From: an uncultured Lachnospiraceae bacterium
GTDB taxonomy: Bacteria; Bacillota; Clostridia; Lachnospirales; Lachnospiraceae
DNA length: 30,094 nt
Assembly: GCA_910586005.1 (NCBI GenBank)
Contig: CAJUHG010000035.1
Location: 1 to 30,094 of the forward strand
Direction of reading: 5' to 3'
The notes under the pieces were generated by a model, which was not told the DNA's origin, searched no databases, and saw nothing but the letters and a program-made list of their open reading frames with translations. The position numbers and the translations under genes were made by a program. Positions 7,141 to 15,047 of the stretch are shown here, piece after piece (within the stretch, counting starts at the first letter, position 1; each line of letters opens with the position of its first letter).

Positions 7141-7373
7141 TTTATGCCACTGAATAAGTTTGGTTATACTGTTCAAGATATTGTTTTGTAATTCGGCTCT
7201 GAATAAAAAGTCTATCTTCACGAGCACTTGAAATACCAAGTTTATCCATACCTAATTTATGCCACTGAATAAGTTTGGTTATACTGTTCAAGATATTGTT
7301 TTGTAATTCGGCTCTGAATAAAAAGTCTATCTTCACGAGCACTTGAAATACCAAGTTTATCCATACCTAATTT
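7141..7373. repeat. Exact 115-bp tandem duplication of the hsdR 3' end
   Basis: The 115-bp unit 7141-7255 is repeated at 7256-7370, and identity runs on for 3 bp (TTT). It covers the last 38 codons of hsdR. The working stop is in the upstream copy (7257-7259), so the second copy lies in the hsdR-hsdM gap and leaves both proteins unchanged. It creates a meaningless 70-codon frame at 7142-7354. Perfect identity suggests a recent event. Confidence 0.95.
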
Positions 7374-10300
7374 TATCTGCCTCATAACTGTCTGCTCAAA
7401 ATATGCATCTTTCTTCAATATATCATTTCGGTCATAAACCTTTTGGTCGATGTCTGATTTGATTGAAAGCAGAACATTCATAATAGACATATCATAGTCA
7501 GATACAATTGGCTGCCTGTTTGCTGCTTTGCGGGCAAAATTTTCCTCTCTAATCCTCTTGTGAACCCTTGCAAACTTTGAATCACCATTGTATTTCCTTA
7601 ACAATGTGGTATTTTTCTGTTGCAATTGATTGAGCTTTTTTAAAATTTCTTCAAGTTCTCTTCCTTGCTCCTCTATCTCAAATATACTTTTTGGCTCAAA
7701 ACCGTGTTCTTTGAAACGAAGTAAAAATGCTTCCTGTAATGTAATAAATTCAGGGTCATCAGGGTCGATGTTCTGAGTGAACGCATAAACAGTTTTTCTG
7801 TATTTTTCTGTAACTGCTTCTATACCACCAATAAGTTTCAATTCTTCTTCACTAATCTTACTAAAATTGAAAGTAATATCTTCCATAGCTTCATTAACAA
7901 GCAATTTGGTTATATCATCACTTGCAAATAGCGCCTTTTGGTTTATATTATCAATATGATGTTGTACCTCAGAAATAAGAGAAGGCAATCTTGTCAATTC
8001 CATTTTTGCAAAGGTGACTTTCAATCGATTGTTACCAAAAGTTCTTACTAAATTACAGCAATCACGAGCAGTCATAAGGACTTTTTTGAGCTTAAGAAGC
8101 TCTTGCTTATCCTCAATCACAGATATTTCAGAACTGAACTCTTCTGCATTATCTGTTGTATAATTAAAAAGTATCTGTTGCACTTCCTGCATTTGCTGAA
8201 TAAGCATAGCAGGATCTTCTATAACCTGCTGAAATGTATCAGTTTCATTTCCTGCACCGACTTCATTTGGATCATGAAAACGATTGAGCTCTTTCAAATA
8301 GGCTTCGTTTGTTTCCTCAAAATTTTTCTTAATGTTTGCAAAGTCAATAACATATCCATAACGATTTTCTTTATATGGTCTATTAACTCTCGTAATTGCT
8401 TGTAACAGATTATGATCTTTCAATTTTCGTCCAAAATACAAGCGTTTTAACCTCGGTGCATCAAATCCAGTAAGCAGCATATTAAACACAATAAGAATAT
8501 CTATTGTCATATTCTTTTTAAAGTTATTAACAATAGTATCTCTTGTTTCCTTATCATCACTATCATATAAGATAAGTCCAGCCTTTAGACTGCTCTTGAG
8601 TGATGCACTTTTATTAAGCTCTGCCTGAATCTCATCAAAATAAGCAAATAGCTTTCTTGCTTGCTCACTTGTTTCACAGATAACCATACCACCAAGCGTA
8701 TTATCTCCCTGAATTTGTCTGAATTTTTTCAAATCAGAGATAATATATCTCAACAACTCCTTGACATAGTTATTATGTTCAACAATTTGATTTTTCTTTA
8801 CATCTTTTTTCTCAACTAACCTTTCAAGCTTTTCATATATCTTAGAAAGTCGTTCTTTATATTGAGTTTCAATATCCTCGCGGATAATTTTCAGTGTGTA
8901 CCCATCTAAGATAGACTTATCATAATAATATGTATGGATGTAATTACCAAAAATTCTCCATGATTCCCGTTCCTCCCTCAAAAGTGGTGTCCCTGTCAAG
9001 GCAATCTTAATTGCATTTTTATCTGCATTAAGAAGATTTGCCAAAAATGAACCTTCTGGTTTATATCCTCTATGGGCTTCATCAATAATAAATACTCTCT
9101 GTAAATTAGTCGCATAGACAGAAAAGTTGACTTTCTCCCTATCTTCTTCAAAACGTTGAATATTCACTACTGTTATTTCAGGTTTTCCAGTATTCCCCTC
9201 CCTAGCCTGATTATTTTGGAATTGCTCCATCAGCTCTGAACGAGAGTTCGCAGTTTTCACAACCAATCCACGAGCTTCAAATTCATCTGAAGCCTGTTTT
9301 AACAAATCAAGACGATCAACAATAAAATAAAACTTAGCGACTTTGTTCTGCTTACTGAAATAATCTGAGAGGACATAGGTAAGGTTGTAGGATAATGCTG
9401 TCTTACCACTGCCTTGTGTGTGCCAAATAATACCTGATGTAATTCCTTCAGCAATCTTTTTTCTTACTGTCAAGGCAGCAAACATCTGTTGATAACGCAT
9501 AATATGTTTTTGGTCGGTTGACTCTATTTTCCCATCTATTTCTTTTTGAAGCCTTACATAAGTTATTCCATACTTTAAGATAAACAACAATCTCTCCTGA
9601 CTGCACATTGAAGTTAACACACGATTGGTAGGCGTGTTGTAATTCAAATTAGTCTGATATTCTGGAGAAGTATGGATAACCTGACAGTTAAAATCAGACA
9701 AAATCCTTTTTTCAATGGTTGGGTCAATCTCTCTATATGGATAATCGCTATGATATGGAGCAACTTCTAAATTAGTCGAGTTTTCTTCTCTGAAACAGTT
9801 AAAAGAGGCAAACTTACGAGCAGTCGTACAATAAAATGCCCCCTGAATAGGCACAATACCACCCATTGTATCGTACTCCATATTGTTGGAGAAAATCATC
9901 AACTGCGTAATATTCAAAAATCTCCTAAATTTTTTATTCGGAAATCTTTGCCCATTCATTCTCTTGCTTTCTGCAACTATACCACCATGATTATTTGGTT
10001 TTTTAACCTCAACAAAAACAAGCGGAAGTCCATTCACAAACAACGTAATATCTGGTCTGAACTCATCTTGGTCACGCTTACAGGTAAATTCAGCAGTAAA
10101 ATGATATGTATTGTTTTTGGGATTTTCAAAATCTACTAATCTAACTGGTGAAATCATAATCAGACGCTCATAAAAACTGCGTCCAATATCGTCATTGTCC
10201 AACTCCTGTCTAATGGTTCTCAAAATTTGCTCCGCTTCTCCAGAGCAATTAGGATTAAGTTTTGCAAACTGTTCCTTAAAAACATGTAGCAAAATGTTTG

Positions 10301-10442
10301 TGTCTGGTTCATACACCATACCTGCCATATCTTCACTTATCTTCCCAAAATAAGAATACCCAAGCCGTGTCAGGTGAACCATCGCTGGCATTTGCACACG
10401 AGTTGCTTCGTTAAATATATTATGCTTAGCATTAGCTGCCAT
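7257..10442 (-). CDS. hsdR: Type I restriction endonuclease and translocase subunit
   Basis: HsdR pumps DNA past the HsdM2-HsdS core and cuts unmethylated DNA far from the target. The ATG at 10440-10442 is preferred because AGGAGG lies 7 nt upstream; a TTG two codons earlier would almost touch that site. This gives 1061 residues. Order of domains: PD-(D/E)xK nuclease with FRPDITLFVNG and FVEVKKP (about 128-149); superfamily 2 helicase with Walker A QGSGKT (343-348), DEAH in FIIDEAHRGY, ALTGTPLL, then MLLTGFDAPRLKRLY and QAITRVNRPY; a C-terminal helical assembly domain. The length is normal and no frameshift is seen. It is first in the hsdRMS operon, 126 bp upstream of hsdM, the gap being enlarged by the tandem duplication. 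Confidence 0.97.
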   Translation of the reverse strand: MAANAKHNIFNEATRVQMPAMVHLTRLGYSYFGKISEDMAGMVYEPDTNILLHVFKEQFAKLNPNCSGEAEQILRTIRQELDNDDIGRSFYERLIMISPVRLVDFENPKNNTYHFTAEFTCKRDQDEFRPDITLFVNGLPLVFVEVKKPNNHGGIVAESKRMNGQRFPNKKFRRFLNITQLMIFSNNMEYDTMGGIVPIQGAFYCTTARKFASFNCFREENSTNLEVAPYHSDYPYREIDPTIEKRILSDFNCQVIHTSPEYQTNLNYNTPTNRVLTSMCSQERLLFILKYGITYVRLQKEIDGKIESTDQKHIMRYQQMFAALTVRKKIAEGITSGIIWHTQGSGKTALSYNLTYVLSDYFSKQNKVAKFYFIVDRLDLLKQASDEFEARGLVVKTANSRSELMEQFQNNQAREGNTGKPEITVVNIQRFEEDREKVNFSVYATNLQRVFIIDEAHRGYKPEGSFLANLLNADKNAIKIALTGTPLLREERESWRIFGNYIHTYYYDKSILDGYTLKIIREDIETQYKERLSKIYEKLERLVEKKDVKKNQIVEHNNYVKELLRYIISDLKKFRQIQGDNTLGGMVICETSEQARKLFAYFDEIQAELNKSASLKSSLKAGLILYDSDDKETRDTIVNNFKKNMTIDILIVFNMLLTGFDAPRLKRLYFGRKLKDHNLLQAITRVNRPYKENRYGYVIDFANIKKNFEETNEAYLKELNRFHDPNEVGAGNETDTFQQVIEDPAMLIQQMQEVQQILFNYTTDNAEEFSSEISVIEDKQELLKLKKVLMTARDCCNLVRTFGNNRLKVTFAKMELTRLPSLISEVQHHIDNINQKALFASDDITKLLVNEAMEDITFNFSKISEEELKLIGGIEAVTEKYRKTVYAFTQNIDPDDPEFITLQEAFLLRFKEHGFEPKSIFEIEEQGRELEEILKKLNQLQQKNTTLLRKYNGDSKFARVHKRIREENFARKAANRQPIVSDYDMSIMNVLLSIKSDIDQKVYDRNDILKKDAYFEQTVMRQIKLGMDKLGISSAREDRLFIQSRITKQYLEQYNQTYSVA

Positions 10443-10787
10443 CTTCAAACCTCCTTATATTCCCCTCTAAAATAACTTTTCATATATTGATTTTTCGATT
10501 AATCGCATTATTTCCATTTATATATTTCTGATTGCTCATCATCAGCATCCTCTATTCTAAATATCTTAATGGTTATAATAACACAATTTTCTCTATATTT
10601 CCACACAAAGAAAACCCCCTATTGAAGTAGAGCGTCTTAGCATCTTCTTATTAATTGCCTGAAATATCTTCTGTAAAACCAATTTTTCCTCTTTCACCTT
10701 TCTCGGCTTTTTCCTAACGTCTGACAATATCGCACAAATACAGATCTGTATGTTATTCATCTTTTCATTGTTTATGAATATTATTAT
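10443..10787. other. Intergenic stretch between hsdR and efp; boundary of the accessory region
   Basis: AT-rich DNA upstream of hsdR. It should hold the hsdRMS promoter, but no box pair stands out; the best minus-strand candidate (TTGTGT, 17 bp, TATTTA, near 10550-10580) is weak. A 70-codon minus-strand frame at 10593-10805 begins inside the efp terminator and has no ribosome-binding site. This is a natural candidate for the right junction of the accessory region, but no target-site duplication or attachment site is evident. Confidence 0.4.
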
Positions 10788-10826
10788 ATAAAAAAATAAC
10801 CCCAAAACTCAGCGTTTCGGGGTTAT
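10788..10826 (-). terminator. Intrinsic terminator of efp
   Basis: ATAACCCC (10796-10803) pairs with GGGGTTAT (10819-10826), extended inward by AAAC/GTTT, followed on the minus strand by seven T. It begins about 20 nt after the efp stop. Confidence 0.9.
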
Positions 10827-10846
10827 CATTTCTATTGTTCCAAAAA

Positions 10847-11404
10847 CTATACTCTAGATAGATACTCTCCAGTTCTTGTATCAATCTTAATCACATCTTC
10901 TTGTTCTACAAATAATGGTACATATACGGTTGCTCCAGTCTCTACAACAGCAGGTTTTGTAGCTCCGGTTGCCGTGTCTCCTTTAAATCCTGGTTCTGTA
11001 TCTGTAATTTTCAATTCCACAAACAATGGTGGTTCTACAGCAAATACACTTCCATTGTGAGAACACATTTTCACCATCTCATTTTCTTTTACAAATTTCA
11101 AAGCATCCCCAATAGCTTCTGCATCCAAAGCAATCTGCTCATATGTTTCTACATCCATAAAATGGAACAAATCTCCATCAGAATACAGATACTGCATGTC
11201 CGCTCTATCGATACGTGCTTGTGGACATTTTTCTGTGGGACGGAATGTCTTTTCTACTACACCACCATTTTTAATATTTTTTAATTTTGTTCTAACAAAA
11301 GCTGCACCTTTTCCTGGTTTTACATGCTGAAATTCAATAATCTGATAAATATTATTATCTAATTCAATGGTAATACCATTTCTAAAGTCTCCTGCTGAAA
11401 TCAT
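10847..11404 (-). CDS. efp: Elongation factor P
   Basis: EF-P binds stalled ribosomes between the P and E sites and helps form peptide bonds at consecutive prolines. The 185-residue protein has the KOW-like N-terminal domain (1-65) with the tip loop HVKPGKGAAF, placing the usually modified residue at Lys32, then two OB domains ending in the family signature VIKIDTRTGEYLSRV. The length is standard. The ATG has a GGAGG site. It is transcribed alone from a good promoter (TTGAAA, 17 bp, TAGAAT) through a short leader with a GGGCG/CGCCC hairpin (11432-11446), and ends in a strong terminator. Lys32 is retained; the modifying enzymes are not in the window. Confidence 0.97.
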   Translation of the reverse strand: MISAGDFRNGITIELDNNIYQIIEFQHVKPGKGAAFVRTKLKNIKNGGVVEKTFRPTEKCPQARIDRADMQYLYSDGDLFHFMDVETYEQIALDAEAIGDALKFVKENEMVKMCSHNGSVFAVEPPLFVELKITDTEPGFKGDTATGATKPAVVETGATVYVPLFVEQEDVIKIDTRTGEYLSRV

Positions 11405-11460
11405 TCAAAATTTCCTCCTTAAATTAAATTTGGGCGCATCTCGCCCTTATACTTTTTACT

Positions 11461-11489
11461 ATTCTATACTATAATAACAGATTTTTCAA
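11461..11489 (-). promoter_or_regulatory. efp promoter
   Basis: Minus-strand TTGAAA (11484-11489) and TAGAAT (11461-11466) with a 17-bp spacer, about 57 bp before the efp start codon. Confidence 0.7.
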
Positions 11490-11513
11490 CCTTTTTTTCT
11501 TGTATCTCTATGT

Positions 11514-11951
11514 TTACTCTTCCATCTTTGATATCATATCTACTCGAACCTGATGTCTTCCACCCATAAATTCTGCCTCTAAATAGGCTTTTACAATATC
11601 TTTCGCTTTCTCTACTCCCACAATTCGCGCACCAAATGCAATAATATTGGCATTGTTATGTTCTTTAATTAAATGAGCAGTGGTAGTATCAGAACAAACA
11701 CCACAACGAATGCCCTTCACTTTATTAGCAGCTAAGGAAATTCCAACACCTGTTCCACAAATTAAAATACCACAATCTGCTTCGCCTGCTGCCACTGCTT
11801 GTCCTACTTTTTTTCCATATTCAGGATAATGGCAACTCTCATATTCATCTGTTCCAAAGTTAATTACCTCATGTCCTAAACTTTTTACATATTCCATAAT
11901 TTCCTTTTTTAGATTAGTTGCTGTATGGTCATTTCCAATTGCTATTTTCAT
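11514..11951 (-). CDS. rpiB: Ribose-5-phosphate isomerase B
   Basis: Interconverts ribulose-5-phosphate and ribose-5-phosphate in the pentose-phosphate pathway. The 145-residue protein has the RpiB/LacAB-fold landmarks: phosphate-binding AIGNDHTA near the start (GSDHAG in many relatives), YPEYGKKV, the catalytic-cysteine loop ILICGTGVGISLAANKVKGIRC (Cys65), HNNANIIAFGARI with His98, and a C-terminal GGRHQVRV. The length is standard. ATG with a GGAG site. A related sugar-phosphate isomerase role (for example allose-6-phosphate) is possible, but no sugar-use genes are adjacent and the solitary housekeeping context favours rpiB. Confidence 0.93.
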   Translation of the reverse strand: MKIAIGNDHTATNLKKEIMEYVKSLGHEVINFGTDEYESCHYPEYGKKVGQAVAAGEADCGILICGTGVGISLAANKVKGIRCGVCSDTTTAHLIKEHNNANIIAFGARIVGVEKAKDIVKAYLEAEFMGGRHQVRVDMISKMEE

Positions 11952-12300
11952 ATAATTTCTCCTATCCCTAATATATTTTATTTCTATTTTTAAAAATCTC
12001 TAATGTACTTAAAGCTCAAATTACTATATAATTCCTACATTGACTAAATTCAAAAGCTTTTCATCACAATATCTCTTTTTACCTGTTTTGCAATCTATCA
12101 TACGCTACCCCTATTAATGAAATGGAAATTAATTTCTGAATACATATATTAGAAAATCCAATATACATCAATCACCAACACTAAAGTTATTTCTCTCTCA
12201 TTCATTTGGCATACCAAATGGAATTTGACAAATAATATTTAACAATTTTTCCTATTTGCATCTTCTAAACTACTTATAATATTTTTAAACTTTATAAACA
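11952..12300. other. 349-bp intergenic region upstream of rpiB
   Basis: AT-rich, no gene seen. It holds the likely rpiB promoter (12025-12053) and a small palindrome CATTTGG-CATA-CCAAATG near 12205-12222, of unknown role. Confidence 0.5.
12025..12053 (-). promoter_or_regulatory. Probable rpiB promoter
   Basis: Minus-strand TTGAAT (12048-12053), 17-bp spacer, TATATA (12025-12030), giving a leader of about 65-70 nt before the rpiB start. Confidence 0.5.
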
Positions 12301-12771
12301 TTATAATTCTCCTACTTTTACACATCTTTCAAAAACTAGTATTGTTACATCCATAGTTGCATTTGTGCCACTGGATATTCCTCCTATACCCACTGTTGTT
12401 GAATTTTTTCCAGCTTCATTTACCACTATAGTATGTAATCTCCATCCATTATTTGCATATCTAGTTAAAACCTCATCTAAATCTCTTTTATTTAAAATTC
12501 CACTTGTATTATCCATAAGATATTCTGTTCTATACTCATAAATTGGATTTTTAGATAACGCTTCTCTTCTTCTAATATTCTCCTCTTCTAATTCTCTTTT
12601 TCTTCTTTCCTCTTCTTCTCTCTTTTTTTTCTCTTCTTCTTCTCTTACCTCGGCCAAATTATCTAAATCCTCTTGTGTAGGCATCTTTTTTAATTGAAAA
12701 TCATATCCACATCTAAAACAAACTTTTACATTATTTCCTAAAATTTCATCACAATTTGGACAATTTCTCAT
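12301..12771 (-). CDS. Zinc-ribbon protein with a charged helix and a DUF4177-like domain
   Basis: A 156-residue protein in three parts. Residues 4-21 form a zinc ribbon with Cys4, Cys7, Cys18 and Cys21 (CPNC...CFRC). Residues about 33-72 are an almost uninterrupted run of Glu, Lys and Arg that should form a long charged helix or coiled coil. Residues about 77-152 (IYEYRTEYL...LDEVLTRYANNGWRLHTIVV...TILVFERC) match the DUF4177 pattern, in which a helix ending GW plus two strands build a small beta-sheet domain. The start has a good site (AGAGGAG). The gene stands alone. Function is unknown; zinc-ribbon plus DUF4177 proteins are common in Firmicutes. The domain calls are fairly sure. Confidence 0.75.
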   Translation of the reverse strand: MRNCPNCDEILGNNVKVCFRCGYDFQLKKMPTQEDLDNLAEVREEEEKKKREEEERRKRELEEENIRRREALSKNPIYEYRTEYLMDNTSGILNKRDLDEVLTRYANNGWRLHTIVVNEAGKNSTTVGIGGISSGTNATMDVTILVFERCVKVGEL

Positions 12772-12809
12772 TTTTTTCTCCTCTTTAACAATTATTTTCT
12801 TTTGTAGTT

Positions 12810-12848
12810 ATACTTCTATAATTATTATATTATCTACAATAGAAGTAT
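12810..12848. promoter_or_regulatory. 10-bp inverted repeat upstream of the zinc-ribbon gene
   Basis: ATACTTCTAT (12810-12819) and ATAGAAGTAT (12839-12848) are perfect complements separated by 19 bp, 39-77 bp before the start codon in an AT-rich, promoter-like stretch. It may be an operator or simply a leader hairpin. Confidence 0.4.
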
Positions 12849-12982
12849 GCAATATTTCTTGTTTTCTTACTTTCATGTTTTTACTTCATTGAAAAATATC
12901 ATTATTTTTAGTAACCTTACAATCCCACCTTGTGTTACTTGTAAATTAAAAGATATCATTACTTTAGTACACCATCTTTTCC

Positions 12983-13477
12983 TTACTGCCTGCGACAATA
13001 AAAAAACAATACAATCTTCTCTAGGTATCTCTTTAGCACAATTTGAATCTCTTCTTTGGGATGAATTGGCTTTGTTAAAATTGTACGAATCCCCGCTCGA
13101 TTGGCTCCATATACATCTGTAAAAATCTGATCTCCCACAAACAAAGTATTCTCTTTATTTGTTCCCATCAGTTCCATTGCTCTCTCATATCCAGAAATCT
13201 TGGGTTTTCTAGCTTTAAAAATATATTGGACTTGTACTTCATCGTTAAATATTTTCACTCTAGGTTCCTTATTATTGGACAATAAACAGCATTGATAGCC
13301 TAATTTTTTTAAATGATTAAATAATTTTTTGGCTCTATCATCTGCTGGTGCTCCATGAGGTACTAATGTATTGTCTACATCAAAAATAATTCCCCGATAT
13401 CCTTCTTGAAACAAACAATCAAAATCTATCTGATACGCGGAATCCAAATATTCATTCGGATAAAACCTTTTTAACAT
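12983..13477 (-). CDS. yqeG: YqeG-family HAD phosphatase
   Basis: A HAD-superfamily (subfamily IIIA) phosphatase of 164 residues. Motif I is FDVDNTLVP with nucleophile Asp33 and Asp35; motif II is LLSNNKEPR; the motif III lysine is in KARKPKISGY; motif IV is VGDQIFTDVYGANRAGI. The N-terminal LKRFYPNEYLDSAYQID is characteristic of YqeG. The ATG at 13475-13477 is chosen because AGGAG lies 8 nt upstream; a TTG two codons earlier would be too close. The physiological substrate is not known from sequence; bacterial YqeG relatives include phosphatidylglycerophosphate phosphatase-like enzymes. It lies downstream of nrdR with a structured 200-bp gap between. Confidence 0.9.
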   Translation of the reverse strand: MLKRFYPNEYLDSAYQIDFDCLFQEGYRGIIFDVDNTLVPHGAPADDRAKKLFNHLKKLGYQCCLLSNNKEPRVKIFNDEVQVQYIFKARKPKISGYERAMELMGTNKENTLFVGDQIFTDVYGANRAGIRTILTKPIHPKEEIQIVLKRYLEKIVLFFYCRRQ

Positions 13478-13526
13478 CTGCAATTCTCCTAAATTTAAGA
13501 ATATCTTTTTGAAACTTACAAGCGTT

Positions 13527-13656
13527 ATGCTCTGCGAGACGGCTCAAGTTCGTTGGCACGTTTGGATTTCTTACAAGCAAGTGAATAATCTCTCTTGCTT
13601 TGTCTTCACATAAATAAACGTTTTTAATTTATGACAATAGAAAATTCGCAGAGCAT
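13527..13656. repeat. Structured intergenic element between nrdR and yqeG
   Basis: An 11-bp perfect inverted repeat, ATGCTCTGCGA (13527-13537) and TCGCAGAGCAT (13646-13656), encloses about 108 bp that is less AT-rich than its surroundings and includes a second hairpin (AAGCAAG and CTTGCTT around a 12-nt loop). The right arm also sits in the loop of a competing 9-bp hairpin (AATAGAAAA/TTTTCTATT). The alternative pairings suggest an RNA element or a dispersed repeat. No standard terminator U-run follows. Confidence 0.5.
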
Positions 13657-13685
13657 GTTTTCTATTATTTTAATATTCTTTGTAC

Positions 13686-14138
13686 TTAATTATCTACCAT
13701 CTTCTTAAGTTCATCCATAAATGTATTTACATCCTTAAATTCTCTATAGACAGATGCAAATCTCACATATGCTACTGGATCTAATTCCAGAAGTCTGTTC
13801 ATAACAATTTCTCCAATTTCAGAACTAGAAACTTCCTTCTCTTCTAGGTTGAAAATATCAACTTCTATTGTATCTATCAAATGGCTAATCATATCTACAG
13901 ATATCTGTCTTTTATGACACGCTCGTAAAATACCAGCTTCCACTTTTGCCCGTTCATATTGTTGCCTAGTATTATCTTTTTTAATAACTATTAAAGGAAT
14001 TGTTTCCACTTTCTCATAGGTAGTAAAACGTTTCCCACAATTATCACAAAGTCTTCTTCTACGAATAGAAGTATTATCATCGGCTGGTCTAGAATCTATC
14101 ACTCTTGTATTATCACTGTTGCAAAACGGGCATTTCAT
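13686..14138 (-). CDS. nrdR: Transcriptional repressor NrdR of ribonucleotide reductase genes
   Basis: NrdR senses ATP/dATP and represses nrd genes. The 150-residue protein has an N-terminal zinc ribbon (Cys3, Cys6, Cys31, Cys34; MKCPFC...LCDNCGKRF) and an ATP-cone domain (about 46-136: PLIVIKKDNTRQQYERAKVEAGIL...DPVAYVRFASVYREF). The ATG at 14136-14138 is chosen over upstream ATGs because it begins the conserved MKCPFC, has GGAGGGG just before it, and gives the standard family length; a longer frame would overlap ylmC. Downstream of ylmC and followed by the structured gap before yqeG. No NrdR box is visible nearby, as its targets are elsewhere. Confidence 0.95.
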   Translation of the reverse strand: MKCPFCNSDNTRVIDSRPADDNTSIRRRRLCDNCGKRFTTYEKVETIPLIVIKKDNTRQQYERAKVEAGILRACHKRQISVDMISHLIDTIEVDIFNLEEKEVSSSEIGEIVMNRLLELDPVAYVRFASVYREFKDVNTFMDELKKMVDN

Positions 14139-14202
14139 GGAACCCCCTCCCATCTGATCTAATTTTCTTTCAGTATATCCCGCTTTTTTTTCATTGTCAA
14201 TA

Positions 14203-14448
14203 TTATTTCGGCTTTGGCTCTGGAATATCCACCAAAATAATATCTGGACCAACCTTAACTACCTGTTCCCAAGGTATCACCATCTCACTTCCTCTGCCAA
14301 AAATCCCCCATATTTTTCCACATCCTGGTATAATTAAAGCCAAAATACACCCTTCACATGGATCAATATCAATATCCACTACAAATCCCAAACATCTGCA
14401 ATTACAAATATTGACTACTTCTTTTTCTTTTAATTCACATAAACGCAT
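14203..14448 (-). CDS. ylmC: YlmC/YmxH-family PRC-barrel sporulation protein
   Basis: An 81-residue PRC-barrel protein (MRLCELKEKEVVNICNCRCLGFVVDIDIDP... ending IPWEQVVKVGPDIILVDI). Small proteins of this family are widespread in endospore-forming Firmicutes and are usually described as sporulation proteins of unknown mechanism. The ATG has AGGAGG 6 nt upstream. It lies 64 bp upstream of nrdR, in the same direction. Its presence is the best hint that this organism can sporulate. The family call is firm; which of the paralogues YlmC and YmxH it corresponds to is not certain. Confidence 0.85.
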   Translation of the reverse strand: MRLCELKEKEVVNICNCRCLGFVVDIDIDPCEGCILALIIPGCGKIWGIFGRGSEMVIPWEQVVKVGPDIILVDIPEPKPK

Positions 14449-14664
14449 AATATCCTCCTGTTATTATATTATGTAGATATTGTAAAATTAAAAAAATGAC
14501 TATATTTTACAATTGTCTAATAATATATGCCACAGGAGGATATTTGTGAAAAATTAAGTTCTATGATAGATTTTTGTTTATCACAAGTTTTCTTTACTAT
14601 ATATTTTTTAGTATCATACTTTTTAATTTTATCATAGATTTTTTGTTATAATAATCTTTGACTT

Positions 14665-14696
14665 TTACAATATATTACAATATATTACAATACATT
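14665..14696. repeat. Three short tandem repeats at the end of the DUF1667 gene
   Basis: ATATATTACA-like units of about 11 bp repeat three times, spanning the stop codon of the DUF1667 gene. Low-complexity AT slippage is the simplest explanation. Confidence 0.5.
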
Positions 14697-15044
14697 TTTT
14701 GTGGCAATAATATCTACTCCAGTATCTGCCACATTACTTACAATTACATCGCCAATATGTACAGGAGCCTGAACTTTTACCCCTTTTAAATCTTTCATAA
14801 TATCAAAAATTTTTCCTTTGGGAATATCTTCTTTTGTTTTCACAGACACTGCTGCAAGACTTCCTCCCTCTACAATAACAGAACTGGTTACAATTCTAGT
14901 TGGATTTGTCACTTCTTTTCTAGCATACACATCTCCACGTTTGCAAGTATTTCCAGTAACACTTACTACTTCACTATCATTCATTTCAACTTTTAATGGG
15001 CAGCCCATTGGACAGCCAATACAAATTAATTCTCTTGTTTCCAT
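14685..15044 (-). CDS. DUF1667 protein, partner of the glycerol-3-phosphate oxidoreductase
   Basis: A 119-residue DUF1667 protein. Four cysteines near the N-terminus (Cys8, Cys11, Cys15, Cys34; CIGCPMGCPLKVE...GNTCKRGDVYA) could bind an iron-sulfur cluster or zinc and resemble the N-terminal cluster segment of molybdopterin oxidoreductases. The remainder (RIVTSSVIVEGG...VSVKTKEDIPK...VQAPVHIGDVI) is a small beta domain typical of the family. It follows the FAD/NAD oxidoreductase by 3 bp and is last in the three-gene operon, so it probably works as an electron-transfer subunit. Its biochemical role is not established; the context gives the function. Confidence 0.88.
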   Translation of the reverse strand: METRELICIGCPMGCPLKVEMNDSEVVSVTGNTCKRGDVYARKEVTNPTRIVTSSVIVEGGSLAAVSVKTKEDIPKGKIFDIMKDLKGVKVQAPVHIGDVIVSNVADTGVDIIATKNVL

Positions 15045-15047
15045 ATT

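Noticed and set aside
7142..7354. 70-codon minus-strand open frame after hsdR
   Set aside because: It is created by reading through the 115-bp tandem duplication; its second half is just the duplicated tail of HsdR and its first half is the same DNA in another frame.
1..10600. The whole left region as an intact integrative or conjugative element
   Set aside because: No intact integrase, relaxase, transfer genes or att repeats were found; the only recombinase is a fragment inside the hsdS pair and is better explained as a specificity-shuffling enzyme.
10593..10805. 70-codon minus-strand open frame between hsdR and efp
   Set aside because: It begins inside the efp terminator hairpin, has no ribosome-binding site, and its translation is low in normal domain features.
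14665..14696. Iteron or protein-binding array from three short repeats
   Set aside because: The units are pure AT-rich slippage-prone sequence overlapping the end of a gene; no replication or partition gene is nearby.
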